Of a stretch of DNA of 64,000 nucleotides, positions 17,718-25,711 are shown piece after piece. Numbering within the stretch: the first letter of the stretch is position 1; every line of letters begins with the position of its first letter. Source of the stretch: Phycisphaerae bacterium RAS1 (GTDB lineage Bacteria; Planctomycetota; Phycisphaerae; UBA1845; Fen-1342). The translations under genes and the position numbers were made by a program. A model generated the notes under the pieces. The model worked only from the letters and a program-made list of their open reading frames with translations, searched no databases and was not told where the DNA came from. The stretch spans positions 3,286,001 through 3,350,000 of the forward strand of contig SMLU01000001.1 of NCBI GenBank assembly GCA_007859745.1, given 5' to 3'.

Positions 17718-19714
17718 CTTCGTGTTCACGGTCGTCTTGTGCGCGCTCTGTCCGAACCCGTCGCGCCAAGCGACGGGTCGATTGTCGTAATCGAACGTCT
17801 TCGCGCATCGAGACGTCAACCCGCCGCTTGGCGCGGCCGGTTCGGACAGATTGGCGGTTTCGCGTGGCGCGGCAGGGTGGAACGGGCATCTTGCCCGTTC
17901 CGGGTGCGGCGGGGACGGGCGAGACGCCCGTCCCACCCAAATTGTCCCAACGCTGGGAGGGCCGACGCTACGGAGCGCTGCCGGCCGCGCTTCCGGCGGC
18001 TGCGCTCCTGGCAGCCGCGCTTGCTTGCTCTGCGCGTTCTGACCTCGGCCTCGTCTCCCGTGCCGCGGCCGATGACAGCGTCGTTAACTCCAAGCACGAT
18101 CTCTCCACCTTCGGTCCCGGCCCGATCCGCGCTATCAATGAGTCCGAAGTCTGCATCTTCTGCCACACGCCGCACAACGCCAGCCCGCAGGCGCCGCTCT
18201 GGAACCGCCACAACCCGCGCAGCTTCTATCGCGTCTACGCCAGCAGCACGCTCGACGCGCGCGTCGATCAGCCCGGCCCCGCCAGCAAGATGTGCCTCTC
18301 CTGCCACGACGGCACGATCGCCCTCGGAATGGTCCTCAGCCAGACCGATCCGATCCCGATGACCCACCCCATCCTCTCCAGCGGTCAGTCCAACCTCACG
18401 ACGGACCTGTCGGACGATCACCCGATCGGATTTCGCTACGACCGGCAGCTCGCCAATCGCGATCACGAAATCCGCTCGCCCGATCTGATCGACCGCCGCA
18501 TCCAGCTCGGCCGCCGCGGCGAGGTCGAGTGCATCGCCTGTCATGATCCGCACAACAACGAACTGGGCAATTTCCTGGTCCTGCCGACCCGCGAGGGCGT
18601 GCTCTGCAACTCGTGCCACCAGCTCGACGGCTGGCGCACCAGCTCGCACGCGACCTCGCCCAAGGGCGTACCGCAGACGCTCTCCCTCGCCGGCGAGCCG
18701 CTGGAATTCCGCAGCATGGCCGACAACGCCTGCGCCTCCTGCCACGTGCCCCACGGCGCCCCGGAAAACGAGCGGCTGCTCCGGGCGCGGGCCTCGGACC
18801 TGTGCCTCTCCTGCCACGACGGCCTCACAGCAACCGACATCCTCTCGGTCATGGGCCAGCGCAGCGGGCACCACGTCAGCCGCTGGTTCAACCGCCACGA
18901 CCCCGCCGAAGATCCGCGCACCATGCCGCCGCACGTCGATTGCGCCGATTGCCACAACCCGCACGCCGTCGCCGGCAATCCGGCCGCGAATATTCCGTCG
19001 CTGGCGCGGATTCAGCAGCCTGCGGTTACGCCGGGGATGCAGCACGTCCCCGGCGTCAGCCTCAGCGGCATTCCCATCGAGCGCGCCAACTACTATCACG
19101 AGGTCTGCTTCCGCTGCCACGGCGATCTGCCCGTGCCGCTGCGCGGGCGCATCGCCCGGCAGCGCGATGATTTCGGAAACATCCGCCGGCAGTTTTCTCT
19201 GACCGCCGCCTCCGCCCACCCGATCGCCATCGCGTCGCGGCTCAGCCCGGATGTGCCCAGCCTGCTGCCCGCCGTGCGCAGCGCGCCGCTCATGTCCTGC
19301 CAGGATTGCCACAACAACCCGGACGCGCGGCAGCTCGGCGGCGGCGGCCCGAACGGTCCGCACGGCTCGCGCTTTCGGTTCCTCCTGGCCGACCGCTACG
19401 ACACGGCTGATTTCACGATTGAATCTCCGCAGGCCTTCGCGCTCTGCTACAAATGCCACGACCGCAATTCGATCCTGGGCGACGAGAGCTTTTCGCTGCA
19501 CAGCCAGCACGTCGTTCGCGGCCGCACGCCCTGCAGCGCCTGCCACGCCCCGCACGGCGTCAGCGGCAGCAGCACCGAGCACAGCCACCTGATCAACTTC
19601 GACGTCTCCATCGTCGGCGGCGAGCGGCAGTTCATCGACACCGGCCGCCAGTCGGGGAGCTGCACGCTCACGTGCCACGGCGTCCGGCACGTCAATTTCA
19701 CGTATAGCCGGTAG
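17714..19714 (+). CDS. Multihaem cytochrome c (11 CXXCH plus one CX3CH)
   Basis: A 666-residue protein starting at an ATGA overlap with the NHL gene. Haem motifs in order: CIFCH, CLSCH, CIACH, CNSCH, CASCH, CLSCH, CADCH, CFRCH, CQDCH, CYKCH, CSACH, then a non-canonical CTLTCH near the C-terminus. Several are followed by xPHN or xPHG, as in doubled-CXXCH cytochromes. The first ~110 residues are odd: translations of repeats B (17751-17850) and D (17875-17938) precede a hydrophobic export segment (ALPAALPAAALLAAALACSA) that itself overlaps a repeat E copy. Probably exported and haem-loaded in the periplasm, working with the barrel and NHL proteins in electron transfer. How export tolerates so long a leader is unclear; initiation may occur further in. 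Confidence 0.87.
   Translation: MTSCSRSSCARSVRTRRAKRRVDCRNRTSSRIETSTRRLARPVRTDWRFRVARQGGTGILPVPGAAGTGETPVPPKLSQRWEGRRYGALPAALPAAALLAAALACSARSDLGLVSRAAADDSVVNSKHDLSTFGPGPIRAINESEVCIFCHTPHNASPQAPLWNRHNPRSFYRVYASSTLDARVDQPGPASKMCLSCHDGTIALGMVLSQTDPIPMTHPILSSGQSNLTTDLSDDHPIGFRYDRQLANRDHEIRSPDLIDRRIQLGRRGEVECIACHDPHNNELGNFLVLPTREGVLCNSCHQLDGWRTSSHATSPKGVPQTLSLAGEPLEFRSMADNACASCHVPHGAPENERLLRARASDLCLSCHDGLTATDILSVMGQRSGHHVSRWFNRHDPAEDPRTMPPHVDCADCHNPHAVAGNPAANIPSLARIQQPAVTPGMQHVPGVSLSGIPIERANYYHEVCFRCHGDLPVPLRGRIARQRDDFGNIRRQFSLTAASAHPIAIASRLSPDVPSLLPAVRSAPLMSCQDCHNNPDARQLGGGGPNGPHGSRFRFLLADRYDTADFTIESPQAFALCYKCHDRNSILGDESFSLHSQHVVRGRTPCSACHAPHGVSGSSTEHSHLINFDVSIVGGERQFIDTGRQSGSCTLTCHGVRHVNFTYSR
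17751..17850. repeat. Palindromic repeat family B inside coding sequence
   Basis: TCCGAACCCGTCGCGCCAAG with right arm CTTGGCGCGGCCGGTTCGGA. It lies in frame near the 5' end of the cytochrome gene and is read as SVRTRRAKRRVD...TSTRRLARPVRTD. The left-arm end reads GGGTCGAT instead of the usual GGTTGACG, which removes the usual TGA. Confidence 0.85.
17875..17938. repeat. Palindromic repeat family D inside coding sequence
   Basis: GGGTGGAACGGGCATCTTGC and GACGGGCGAGACGCCCGTCC arms. In frame, encoding GGTGILPVPGAAGTGETPVPP. Confidence 0.85.
18013..18041. repeat. Repeat family E half copy inside signal-peptide region
   Basis: CCGCGCTTGCTTGCTCTGCG followed by CGTTCTGAC, close to the family E right arm. 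It encodes part of the hydrophobic export segment of the cytochrome. Confidence 0.55.
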
Positions 19715-19725
19715 CTGGGTGGTGC

Positions 19726-19798
19726 GGGTGGGACGGGCGTCTCGCCCGTCCCCACGATCTCAGGAACGGGCAAGATGCGCAAGATGCCCGTTCCACCC
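19726..19798. repeat. Palindromic repeat family D
   Basis: GTGGGACGGGCGTCTCGCCC followed by a GGAACGGGCAAGATGC arm ending in CCCGTTCCACCC. Intergenic, just after the cytochrome stop. Confidence 0.85.
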
Positions 19799-19977
19799 GA
19801 AAGCGTTCACCGGCTCAGAGGCCCGCACTCCCCACGACCCGTTGGTGACTGCCTCCCACGCCGTTTTTTCGACTGGACTCGGCGGCGAATCGGTTAAGAT
19901 GAGGCTCGCGGGATCTGACCACGATGCGGGCCGTCGCCGCCGGTCGAACCGACGTTTCGCTCATGCGCGAGGAGGAC

Positions 19978-20715
19978 ATGATGAGACTGTGTAGAGCGTT
20001 GGGATTGTCGCTTTGCGGAATTCTTCTCTTTTCAGGGTGCCGGGCGCAGCAGAGCGCCGCGGCGCCGCGATCGGACGCGGCGGAAGCGCCGGTCCTGGCG
20101 GGGCAAGGGGGCGGCGCCGGCGCCGTCAGCCCGATCGACAACTACCGTGCCGCGCGCATGGCCGAGGCGATGCGCGGGCTGCGCTACGAATCGGGCCTGG
20201 TGCAGATCGATGAGACGGCTGCGGCAGCGATTGTCGACCATCGCAGCGCTGATGAGGCCCAGGCCGAGGCCGGCCGTGGCCGCGGGCTGCTGGACCAGGG
20301 CGAGTTCGTTGACGCCGTCGCGGCGCACACGCGCGCGGTTCTTCTCGCGCCCGACCAGCCGGACCTTTACGACGATCTTGGGGTTGCGCTGACGTTCAAA
20401 GGGCGCATCGCAGAGGCTGCCGCGGCCTACCGGACGGCGCTGGCGCTGGACCCGGAGCGGGTCGACTCGCGCGCCCGGCTGGCCGGCGCCCTCCAGATGC
20501 TCAACGATTTTGACGCCGCGATCGGAGCCTGGGAGCAGGTGCTCGAGGCTCGGCCCGACGACGTCGAGGCGAACACGCGCATCGCGATCCTGCTCTACTA
20601 CCAGGGTGATTTCCCGGCCGCCTGGCAGCACGTGCACGCCGCGGAAAAGGCCGGCGGGAACGTGCCGCCTCAGTTCCGCCCGCTGCTGGCCGAGCGGATG
20701 GCGGAGCCGCAGTAG
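19978..20715 (+). CDS. TPR-repeat lipoprotein
   Basis: A 245-residue protein. ATG 19978 follows GAGGAG and starts a lipoprotein signal (LGLSLCGILLFSGC, Cys ~21). Residues ~85-235 hold about four TPR units (GRGLLDQGEFVDAVAAHTRAV, DLGVALTFKGRIAEAAAAYR, ARLAGALQMLNDFDAAIGAW, RIAILLYYQGDFPAAWQHV). It is membrane-anchored and faces the periplasm. TPRs usually mediate protein contacts. It lies 263 bases after the cytochrome with repeat D between, so it may or may not belong to the conduit cluster. Confidence 0.82.
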   Translation: MMRLCRALGLSLCGILLFSGCRAQQSAAAPRSDAAEAPVLAGQGGGAGAVSPIDNYRAARMAEAMRGLRYESGLVQIDETAAAAIVDHRSADEAQAEAGRGRGLLDQGEFVDAVAAHTRAVLLAPDQPDLYDDLGVALTFKGRIAEAAAAYRTALALDPERVDSRARLAGALQMLNDFDAAIGAWEQVLEARPDDVEANTRIAILLYYQGDFPAAWQHVHAAEKAGGNVPPQFRPLLAERMAEPQ

Positions 20716-20731
20716 TCAGTTTTCCCGGATC

Positions 20732-20785
20732 GGGGAGCATCGGCGCGCCGCCGATGCGCACCGGCGGTACGCCGGCGCCCCCCGC
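20732..20785. repeat. Palindromic repeat family F
   Basis: GGGAGCATCGGCGCGCCGCC with opposed CGGCGGTACGCCGGCGCCCC. Similar to 52268-52322. Confidence 0.75.
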
Positions 20786-20824
20786 GTGCAGACAAAATAA
20801 GCCGACCACATGGAGTCATGATTC

Positions 20825-22336
20825 ATGCGTCATTTCGATTGTCTCACCGATCTCCGTATTGCCGCCGCGACGACCGCGGCCCTGCTGATCCCATCGCTCA
20901 CCCTCGCGGTGCCGCCCGTGATTGGGCCGCAGGTGCGCATCGATGTCGGCGGCGGGACCTTCGCCGCGAACGAGACCAGCGCCGCCGCCAATCCGCTCGA
21001 CGAGCTGGAGGTGGTCGGCACGTGGAACGACTGGCGCCGCAGCACCGCTTCCGAAATCATCAACATGGGCGTCGCCGTCTCGCTCAACGGCGGCACGACC
21101 TGGACCGATTTTCTCGTCCGTCCGCCTCTGGCCAATCAGTCGAACGTTGAAGGCGACCCGATGACCTGCTCCGACCCGCGCACCGGCAACATCTGGGTCG
21201 GCGCGATTTCGTTCGCCGGCAACGGCGGGCTGTACGTGGCGCGCAAGAATATCGGCGCGACGACATTTCAGCCGTCTGTCATGGCCCGGGTCACATCCAG
21301 CGCCGACAAGTGCTGGATGACGGCCGGGCCGATCCCCGGCAATCCGAACAGCACGCGGCTGTACATCGCGTACAACCAGGGCGTGATCCGCTCGGACGAT
21401 CTGGGCGCGACGTGGTCGGCGCCGGTGTCGCTCGGCTCGGGCCTGGGCTTCCTGCCGCGCGTCGGGCCGGCCGGCGAGTTGTATGTCGTGTATTGGAATG
21501 CCGGCTCGGGCATGATTCTGCGGCGCAGTTTCGACGGCGGCCTCACGTTTGGGGCGGCGATCACAATCGCGACGCGCCTGGACGTCTGGGGCACGCAGGA
21601 CGGCACGCGCTTCCCCGGCCGCTACCGCGCCCCGTCGCTGGGGTACCTGGCGGTCGATCCCAACACCGGCACGCTTTACTACGTTTACTTCGACACGACG
21701 AACATCGATGCGAACGGCCGCAACGTGAACCTGTACTTCACGAAATCGACCACGCAGGGCGCGAGCTGGTCGGTCCCGGTTGTGATCAACGGCGACACGG
21801 TTCCGGCCGGCGACCAGTTCTTCAACTGGCTGGAGTGCGACTCGCAGGGCCGCCTGCACCTGGTTTTTAACGACACGCGCGGAATCGTTCAGGTGGATGA
21901 CAACATCAACGGCATGCACAACTGCTATTACTCCTACAGCGACGACGCCGGCGCCACGTGGAACGAGACGCGCCTGACGCCCAACGCCTGGGATAGCAAC
22001 AACGACGGCCTGAACCGCTCCGATCAGTTCATCGGCGACTATCTCAGCCTGGCGGTGGCGGGCGATCGGGCCTATCCGTGCTATCTCTCCTCGCAGAACG
22101 GGAACGCCGACATCTTCGTGCATGCGATCGTGCGTCCGCACCTTCTGGGCGACATGAACTGCGACGGCGTGGTCGACATTCTCGACATCAACCCGTTCAT
22201 CCTGGCGCTCTCCGACCCAGCCGCCTACGCGGCCGCTTGGCCGGATTGCGATATCAGCAACGGCGACGTAAATGGCGACGGGAACGTCGATATTCTCGAC
22301 ATCAATCCGTTCACGGCGCTGATCGCGGGCGGTTGA
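20825..22336 (+). CDS. Secreted BNR/sialidase-like propeller protein with dockerin-like tail
   Basis: A 503-residue protein with an export signal (AAATTAALLIPSLTLAV). The body has BNR/Asp-box repeats of a sialidase-type six-bladed propeller (SLNGGTTWTDF, SDDLGATWSAPV, SFDGGLTFGAAI, STTQGASWSVPV, SDDAGATWNETRL). The C-terminus has two dockerin-like Ca loops (GDMNCDGVVDILDINPF, GDVNGDGNVDILDINPF) and ends AGG. Asp-boxes are also found in non-enzymes, and I see no clear sialidase Arg triad or FRIP motif, so enzymatic activity is not claimed. Probably extracellular or cell-surface. Confidence 0.83.
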   Translation: MRHFDCLTDLRIAAATTAALLIPSLTLAVPPVIGPQVRIDVGGGTFAANETSAAANPLDELEVVGTWNDWRRSTASEIINMGVAVSLNGGTTWTDFLVRPPLANQSNVEGDPMTCSDPRTGNIWVGAISFAGNGGLYVARKNIGATTFQPSVMARVTSSADKCWMTAGPIPGNPNSTRLYIAYNQGVIRSDDLGATWSAPVSLGSGLGFLPRVGPAGELYVVYWNAGSGMILRRSFDGGLTFGAAITIATRLDVWGTQDGTRFPGRYRAPSLGYLAVDPNTGTLYYVYFDTTNIDANGRNVNLYFTKSTTQGASWSVPVVINGDTVPAGDQFFNWLECDSQGRLHLVFNDTRGIVQVDDNINGMHNCYYSYSDDAGATWNETRLTPNAWDSNNDGLNRSDQFIGDYLSLAVAGDRAYPCYLSSQNGNADIFVHAIVRPHLLGDMNCDGVVDILDINPFILALSDPAAYAAAWPDCDISNGDVNGDGNVDILDINPFTALIAGG

Positions 22337-22363
22337 GCCGGAACACAGAGACGTTCGCCATTC

Positions 22364-22445
22364 GGGTGGGACGGGCGTCTCGCCCGTCCCTGTGGTGGGG
22401 TGGCACGAGGTGGCACGGACAAGCGGTACTCCGCTTGTCCGTGTC
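22364..22445. repeat. Repeat D half copy plus adjoining hairpin
   Basis: GTGGGACGGGCGTCTCGCCC at 22365, then a separate palindrome of CGGACAAGCGG and CCGCTTGTCCG near 22417-22441. Confidence 0.75.
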
Positions 22446-22469
22446 AATCTTGTGCTCCAACAGCGCGGG

Positions 22470-22499
22470 CGACGCTGGGGCGCTTCGCGTTCTGACATG
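22470..22499. repeat. Repeat family E half copy
   Basis: GCGCTTCGCGTTCTGAC as in the right arm at 16540-16555. Confidence 0.55.
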
Positions 22500-22646
22500 T
22501 CACGCCGACTCGCGCACGCCGATTTGTACACCTGATCAGCCGTTCACTCGGTCATCGGCTGCGGGGGGCGCCCCGCCCTTGTTATAATGCAGTCAGCCGG
22601 TTCCGCGCTGGCCCGGCTGCCCATGCTCCCAGACGGAGACCATGCA

Positions 22647-25544
22647 ATGAGCGCGCCAGTTGCTCGCAACCTTCTTGTCACGCTTACACTCACGCTGATC
22701 GTGCCCGTGGCGATCGCCGCCGACCTGTTCTTCGAGCTTCCGATCTCCGCATCCGCGGAAGTGGGCGTGAAGCGCGTTCGAATCGTCCAGCTCGATAGCG
22801 CCGCCCTTCCCCGGCAGGGCGGCGATGGGTCCGTCGCGCTCTCGCTGAACCTGTTTGATGACGTGGCCCTGCACGCGCGACCGACGGTCGTCGAGCGCTC
22901 CGACGCCGGGCTGCACATGGTCGGCCGGATCGAAAACCGGCCGCACGGGACGTTCTCGCTCAGCATCGTCGGCGACCAGATCGTTGGAGATATCAACCTC
23001 CCGGCGGAAGACGAGGTCTATCGCCTGCGCCCGATGGCGGAGGGGCCGATTCGGGTCGAGCAGCTCGACCTCTCGGCGATTCTGCCGTGCGGGCAATTGT
23101 CTCTCCCGCCGCCGGGGGTGGCGCCGATCCTTCCGTCCGGCGCCGGTCATGCTTCGGAAAGCGGAGCGCGCGGCGACGAGCCGCCGCTGGTGGACGTGCT
23201 CGTCGTTTACACGCCTTCGGCCCGCAATTACTGGGGCGGGACGGCCACTACGCTGGCGACCATCCGCACCTGGGCGCTGGACACGAACCAGTACTACGTC
23301 AACAGCACGGTCAACGCCCGCATCCGCCTGGTGCACATGCAGGAGGTCGCCTACACCGAATCGGGCAGCAGCTCCAGTGATCTTTCCTTCCTGACGAACT
23401 TCGACGACACGATCGACGAGGTGCACACGCTGCGCGGCGAGCACGGGGCGGACATGGTCGTCATGCTCACCAACGTCGGCGACGTGTGCGGCATTGGCTG
23501 GCTCTACACCGGCGGCGCCGATCGCGCCTTCAGCATCACCAGCGTTCGCTGCCTCAGCCTCACGTTCGCCCACGAACTGGGCCACAACTTCGGCTGCTGC
23601 CACGACCGCGCCAACGCCGGCGGCGGCTGCTTCAACAGCCAGTCCTATGGCTGGCGGTTCAACGGGCAGGGCGGCACACTGTGGCGGACGATCATGGCGT
23701 ACGCGCCCGGGACGCGCATCGGATATTTCTCCAACCCGAATATCAACTATGACGGAATCCCCACCGGTACGAACGGCGAATACAACGCCCGGACGATCGG
23801 GCTGACCGCGCCGACCGTCAGCACGTATCTGAACGCGGCGCCGTTTGACGACTGCAACCAGAACCTCATCGCCGACGACCTCGACATCATCGCCGGGGCC
23901 GGCAGCGACGTGAACGGCAACGGCATCCTCGACGCCTGCGACGACAGCTTCAGCGGCTGGAACCAGCTTTCGACGGCGCCCGGCGACCCGCCCGCCCGCA
24001 ATCAGCATGCGCTCGCGCGCGACACGGCGCGCGACGCCGTCGTGCTCTTCGGCGGCCAGAACGGCGCCAACCTCGGCGACACGTGGGAGTGGACCGCGGC
24101 GGGTGGTTGGCAGCAGCGCGCCGGCGGCGGCCCTTCGCCGCGCCAGGGACACGGACTGGCCTTCGACGATCAGCGCGACCGAACGGTCCTCTTTGGCGGG
24201 TTTGACGGAGCGTTCAGCGGGCAGACGTGGGAATGGGATGGTTCGTCGTGGACGCAGTCGCCCGTCAGCGGTCCGTCGCCGCGGCGCGACTCGCCGCTTG
24301 CGTTTGACGCGGCTCGCGGGCAGATCGTGCTGCTGGGCGGCTTCAACGGCGGCAACCTCGACGACACGTGGACCTACGATGGCGCCGCCTGGACGCTGCG
24401 CAACCCGCCCAACCCGCGCCCCAGCCCGCGCCGCGGCCACGCCCTGGCGTACGACAGCGCCCGCGACGTTGTGCTGCTCTTCGGCGGCACGAACGGCTCG
24501 CAAATCCTGGGAGACCTCTGGCAGTGGAACGGTGCGGAGTGGTCGCAACTGGCCCCCGGCGGCGGCCCGAATTCCCCCGCGGCAGCGTTCGCCGCAATGG
24601 CTTTCGACGACTCGCGCGGCGTCGCGGTGCTCTCGGGCGGCACGACCGCCAGCGGTTCATCATCACAGACCTGGGAATGGAATGGAATGAGCTGGTCGTT
24701 GCGCAGCTCCGGCACGCCCGGCGCGCGGACCGAGGCGGCGATGGCCTACGACGAGTCCCGCGGCGTGACGCTGCTCTTCGGCGGGTTCTCCGGCGGCCCG
24801 GCCGGCGACACGTGGGAACTGCGGCGGCGTGAGCCTGTCATCACGCAGCAGCCGACCAATCAGCGCGTCTGCGAGGGCAGCGGCTTTACGCTCTCGATCG
24901 CCGCGACCAGCGGAATTTCGTATCCGCTTTCTTACCAGTGGTACAAGGACGGCTTCCCGCTGTTGGGTGGAACGGGTCCGGTCTACAGCACGGGCTTTTC
25001 CGGCGTGGGCACGCCCGGCGAATACACGTGCGTTGTGTCCAATCTATACGGCTCCGCGACCAGCGACGCGGTTCACGTCGATCTCGATCACCCGGTTCAG
25101 ATCACGCTCGTCTCGCCCTTTCCCGGACAGACCGTGTGCGCCGGCGACCCGGCCACGTTCTGGGTGACGGCCAGTGGATCGAGCCAGCTTCAATACCAGT
25201 GGCGCAAGGGGAGCACGGACATTGCCGGCGCGAACGGCGGGAGCTACACGATCCCGTCGGTGGCGCTCGCCGACGCCGGCCTGTACCGCGTGCTCGTCAC
25301 CAGTCAATGCGGCCCGCTGCTGAGCCCGAGCGTCTCGCTGGATGTGAGACCCTGCGGCGACGCCAACTGTGACGGCAGCGTGAACGTGCTCGACATCAAC
25401 GCGTTCGTGCTTGCCCTGCAGGACGCCGATGCGTACGCGCAGCAGTATCCCTCCTGTCCGATCGAAAACGCGGACATGAACGGGGATGAGCGCGTGGACG
25501 TGCTGGATATCAACCCGTTCGTGGCCCGGCTCTCGGGGGGCTGA
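22647..25544 (+). CDS. Secreted reprolysin-like metalloprotease with Kelch, Ig-like and dockerin-like domains
   Basis: A 965-residue protein; ATG 22647 has GGAG upstream and begins an export signal (LLVTLTLTLIVPVAIA). Residues ~190-400 form an M12B-like zinc protease: HELGHNFGCCHD supplies the three His ligands and the Glu, and IMAYAP is the Met-turn. A short TSP3-like linker follows (DVNGNGILDACDD), then five or six Kelch repeats (VVLFGGQNGANLGDTWEW, VLLGGFNGGNLDDTWTY, VLLFGGTNGSQILGDLW), two Ig-like domains (YQWYKDG, YQWRKGS) and a dockerin-like tail ending LSGG. By family an extracellular Zn endopeptidase, possibly made as a zymogen because ~150 residues precede the catalytic domain. Substrate unknown. 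Confidence 0.87.
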   Translation: MSAPVARNLLVTLTLTLIVPVAIAADLFFELPISASAEVGVKRVRIVQLDSAALPRQGGDGSVALSLNLFDDVALHARPTVVERSDAGLHMVGRIENRPHGTFSLSIVGDQIVGDINLPAEDEVYRLRPMAEGPIRVEQLDLSAILPCGQLSLPPPGVAPILPSGAGHASESGARGDEPPLVDVLVVYTPSARNYWGGTATTLATIRTWALDTNQYYVNSTVNARIRLVHMQEVAYTESGSSSSDLSFLTNFDDTIDEVHTLRGEHGADMVVMLTNVGDVCGIGWLYTGGADRAFSITSVRCLSLTFAHELGHNFGCCHDRANAGGGCFNSQSYGWRFNGQGGTLWRTIMAYAPGTRIGYFSNPNINYDGIPTGTNGEYNARTIGLTAPTVSTYLNAAPFDDCNQNLIADDLDIIAGAGSDVNGNGILDACDDSFSGWNQLSTAPGDPPARNQHALARDTARDAVVLFGGQNGANLGDTWEWTAAGGWQQRAGGGPSPRQGHGLAFDDQRDRTVLFGGFDGAFSGQTWEWDGSSWTQSPVSGPSPRRDSPLAFDAARGQIVLLGGFNGGNLDDTWTYDGAAWTLRNPPNPRPSPRRGHALAYDSARDVVLLFGGTNGSQILGDLWQWNGAEWSQLAPGGGPNSPAAAFAAMAFDDSRGVAVLSGGTTASGSSSQTWEWNGMSWSLRSSGTPGARTEAAMAYDESRGVTLLFGGFSGGPAGDTWELRRREPVITQQPTNQRVCEGSGFTLSIAATSGISYPLSYQWYKDGFPLLGGTGPVYSTGFSGVGTPGEYTCVVSNLYGSATSDAVHVDLDHPVQITLVSPFPGQTVCAGDPATFWVTASGSSQLQYQWRKGSTDIAGANGGSYTIPSVALADAGLYRVLVTSQCGPLLSPSVSLDVRPCGDANCDGSVNVLDINAFVLALQDADAYAQQYPSCPIENADMNGDERVDVLDINPFVARLSGG

Positions 25545-25549
25545 ATGCC

Positions 25550-25620
25550 TGGGGGACCGGCCTCTGGCCGGTCTCATTCACGCCGAAGCGGCAAAGACCG
25601 GCCAGAGGCCGGTCCCCCAC
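25550..25620. repeat. Palindromic repeat family G
   Basis: GGGGACCGGCCTCTGGCCGG at the left and its complement at the right. Copies at 58240 (inside the RND gene) and 61391. Confidence 0.85.
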
Positions 25621-25711
25621 CGCCGTGGCAGACCACGCCCGCAACGCTTACCCTTCAGCCTGTCGCCGGCGGCGCCGGGCCGTGGCGGCTGAATGCACCC
25701 TTCCTGTCGGA

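Noticed and set aside
17816-19690. Minus-strand open frame opposite the cytochrome
   Set aside because: Low-complexity Ala/Val/Arg translation; the plus strand has 11 haem motifs.
20825-22336. Calling the BNR protein a true sialidase
   Set aside because: Asp-boxes are present but I could not find the Arg triad or a catalytic Tyr/Glu pair, so enzymatic function is unsupported.
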